A stretch of 56,480 nt of DNA from Bacteroidota bacterium (GTDB taxonomy: Bacteria; Bacteroidota; Bacteroidia; Chitinophagales; Saprospiraceae), in contig JANSWP010000044.1 of the NCBI GenBank assembly GCA_024743405.1, forward strand, positions 1-56,480. Direction: 5' to 3'. Position 1 is the first letter of the stretch. The number at the start of each line of letters is the position of its first letter. Below are positions 56,149 to 56,480 of this stretch, one piece after another. Below the pieces are notes generated by a model. The model was not told the DNA's origin and searched no databases. It saw nothing but the letters and a program-made list of their open reading frames with translations. The translations under genes and the position numbers were made by a program.

Positions 56149-56480
56149 AAATGAAGATTCTAAATCTTGCAATTATTGGCAAAATGAAACTTTATTTTTC
56201 AATTATTGCTAACTGCTTAATACCTGATTTTTTAATTTAAATAAAATGTAATGGCTGTTCAAATGCTTTTTCTAAAAATACTTTAAGGAAACTCTCAGTA
56301 ATAGGAGAAGTTCAATAAATTAAATTCAAAATCGAAAAAACCTATTATTGCTGAAATTCAAATATAATGGGGCTTTCAAATTGTCCATCTTACCTTTACA
56401 ATGAAGTTGTCTAAAGTTAATTGACATTTTGTGAAACAGTTGCAGCGAGTTAAGTTTGAAAATCCTACTTAACTCACCAA
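56149..56480. other. Gene-free upstream region at the window end
   Basis: AT-rich with no supported gene or repeat. The TTGACATTTTG-like text near 56420 on the plus strand is only a weak resemblance to a promoter. Confidence 0.4.

Overview
The window is AT-rich (by eye roughly 35-38 % GC) chromosomal DNA from a member of the Bacteroidota. The evidence is a C-terminal type IX secretion (T9SS) sorting domain, SprB-like repeats, carboxypeptidase-regulatory/TonB receptors, a short RpoD without a long N-terminal region, DUF5686, TAnnTTTG-type -7 promoter boxes and the near absence of Shine-Dalgarno sequences. A Na+-pumping NADH:quinone reductase suggests a marine or otherwise sodium-exposed organism. 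A saprospirial or flavobacterial relative is plausible, but the genus cannot be read from the sequence. No rRNA, tRNA, CRISPR array, prophage or transposase gene was seen.

Layout. 1-9053 (minus): the N-terminal part of a HerA-like (DUF853) ATPase, a membrane-anchored NUC1 nuclease, then the complete nqrABCDEF operon, whose NqrA carries an extra membrane-anchoring N-terminus. 9.5-18.8 kb: a TonB receptor, a PolB-like exonuclease, a coiled-coil membrane protein, a CBS protein, a tail-anchored protein, and a small His-containing protein followed by a TonB receptor with a His-rich plug. 18.8-24.6 kb (minus): an ABC exporter, then sucD-divIC-eno-carA. 25.3-31.5 kb (plus): a compact locus with a T9SS-exported SprB-repeat protein, an ECF sigma factor, a translationally coupled membrane protein ending in an outer-membrane-barrel-like domain, and a lipoprotein with one SprB-like repeat. 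31.5-41.6 kb: FabH-like enzyme, cysteine desulfurase, PAP2 protein, ZIP transporter, rpsO, pnp, rpoD, a secreted basic protein and an Fe-S protein. 41.7-47.3 kb: a glycosidase, a rhodanese/persulfide dioxygenase pair, an aldo/keto reductase, pgeF and a decayed VOC-family pseudogene. 47.5-56.1 kb (minus): a sphingolipid gene set (SPT, GNAT acyltransferase, CerR-like reductase) followed upstream by an AUR1-like PAP2 enzyme, a DUF4833-like protein and a PIP-synthase-like CDP-alcohol phosphotransferase, with a DUF5686 outer-membrane protein at the end.

The most unusual non-coding signal is a family of about 160-bp intergenic hairpin elements (12079-12240, 13438-13597, 24959-25124, and a diverged copy near 34032-34187). 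All share a 49-50 nt core whose central stem shows a compensatory base change. The arms are self-complementary within each copy but differ between copies. A single arm-like sequence occurs at 52720. The strongest candidate gene systems are the sphingolipid/phospho-headgroup cluster and the SprB/ECF-sigma/barrel locus.
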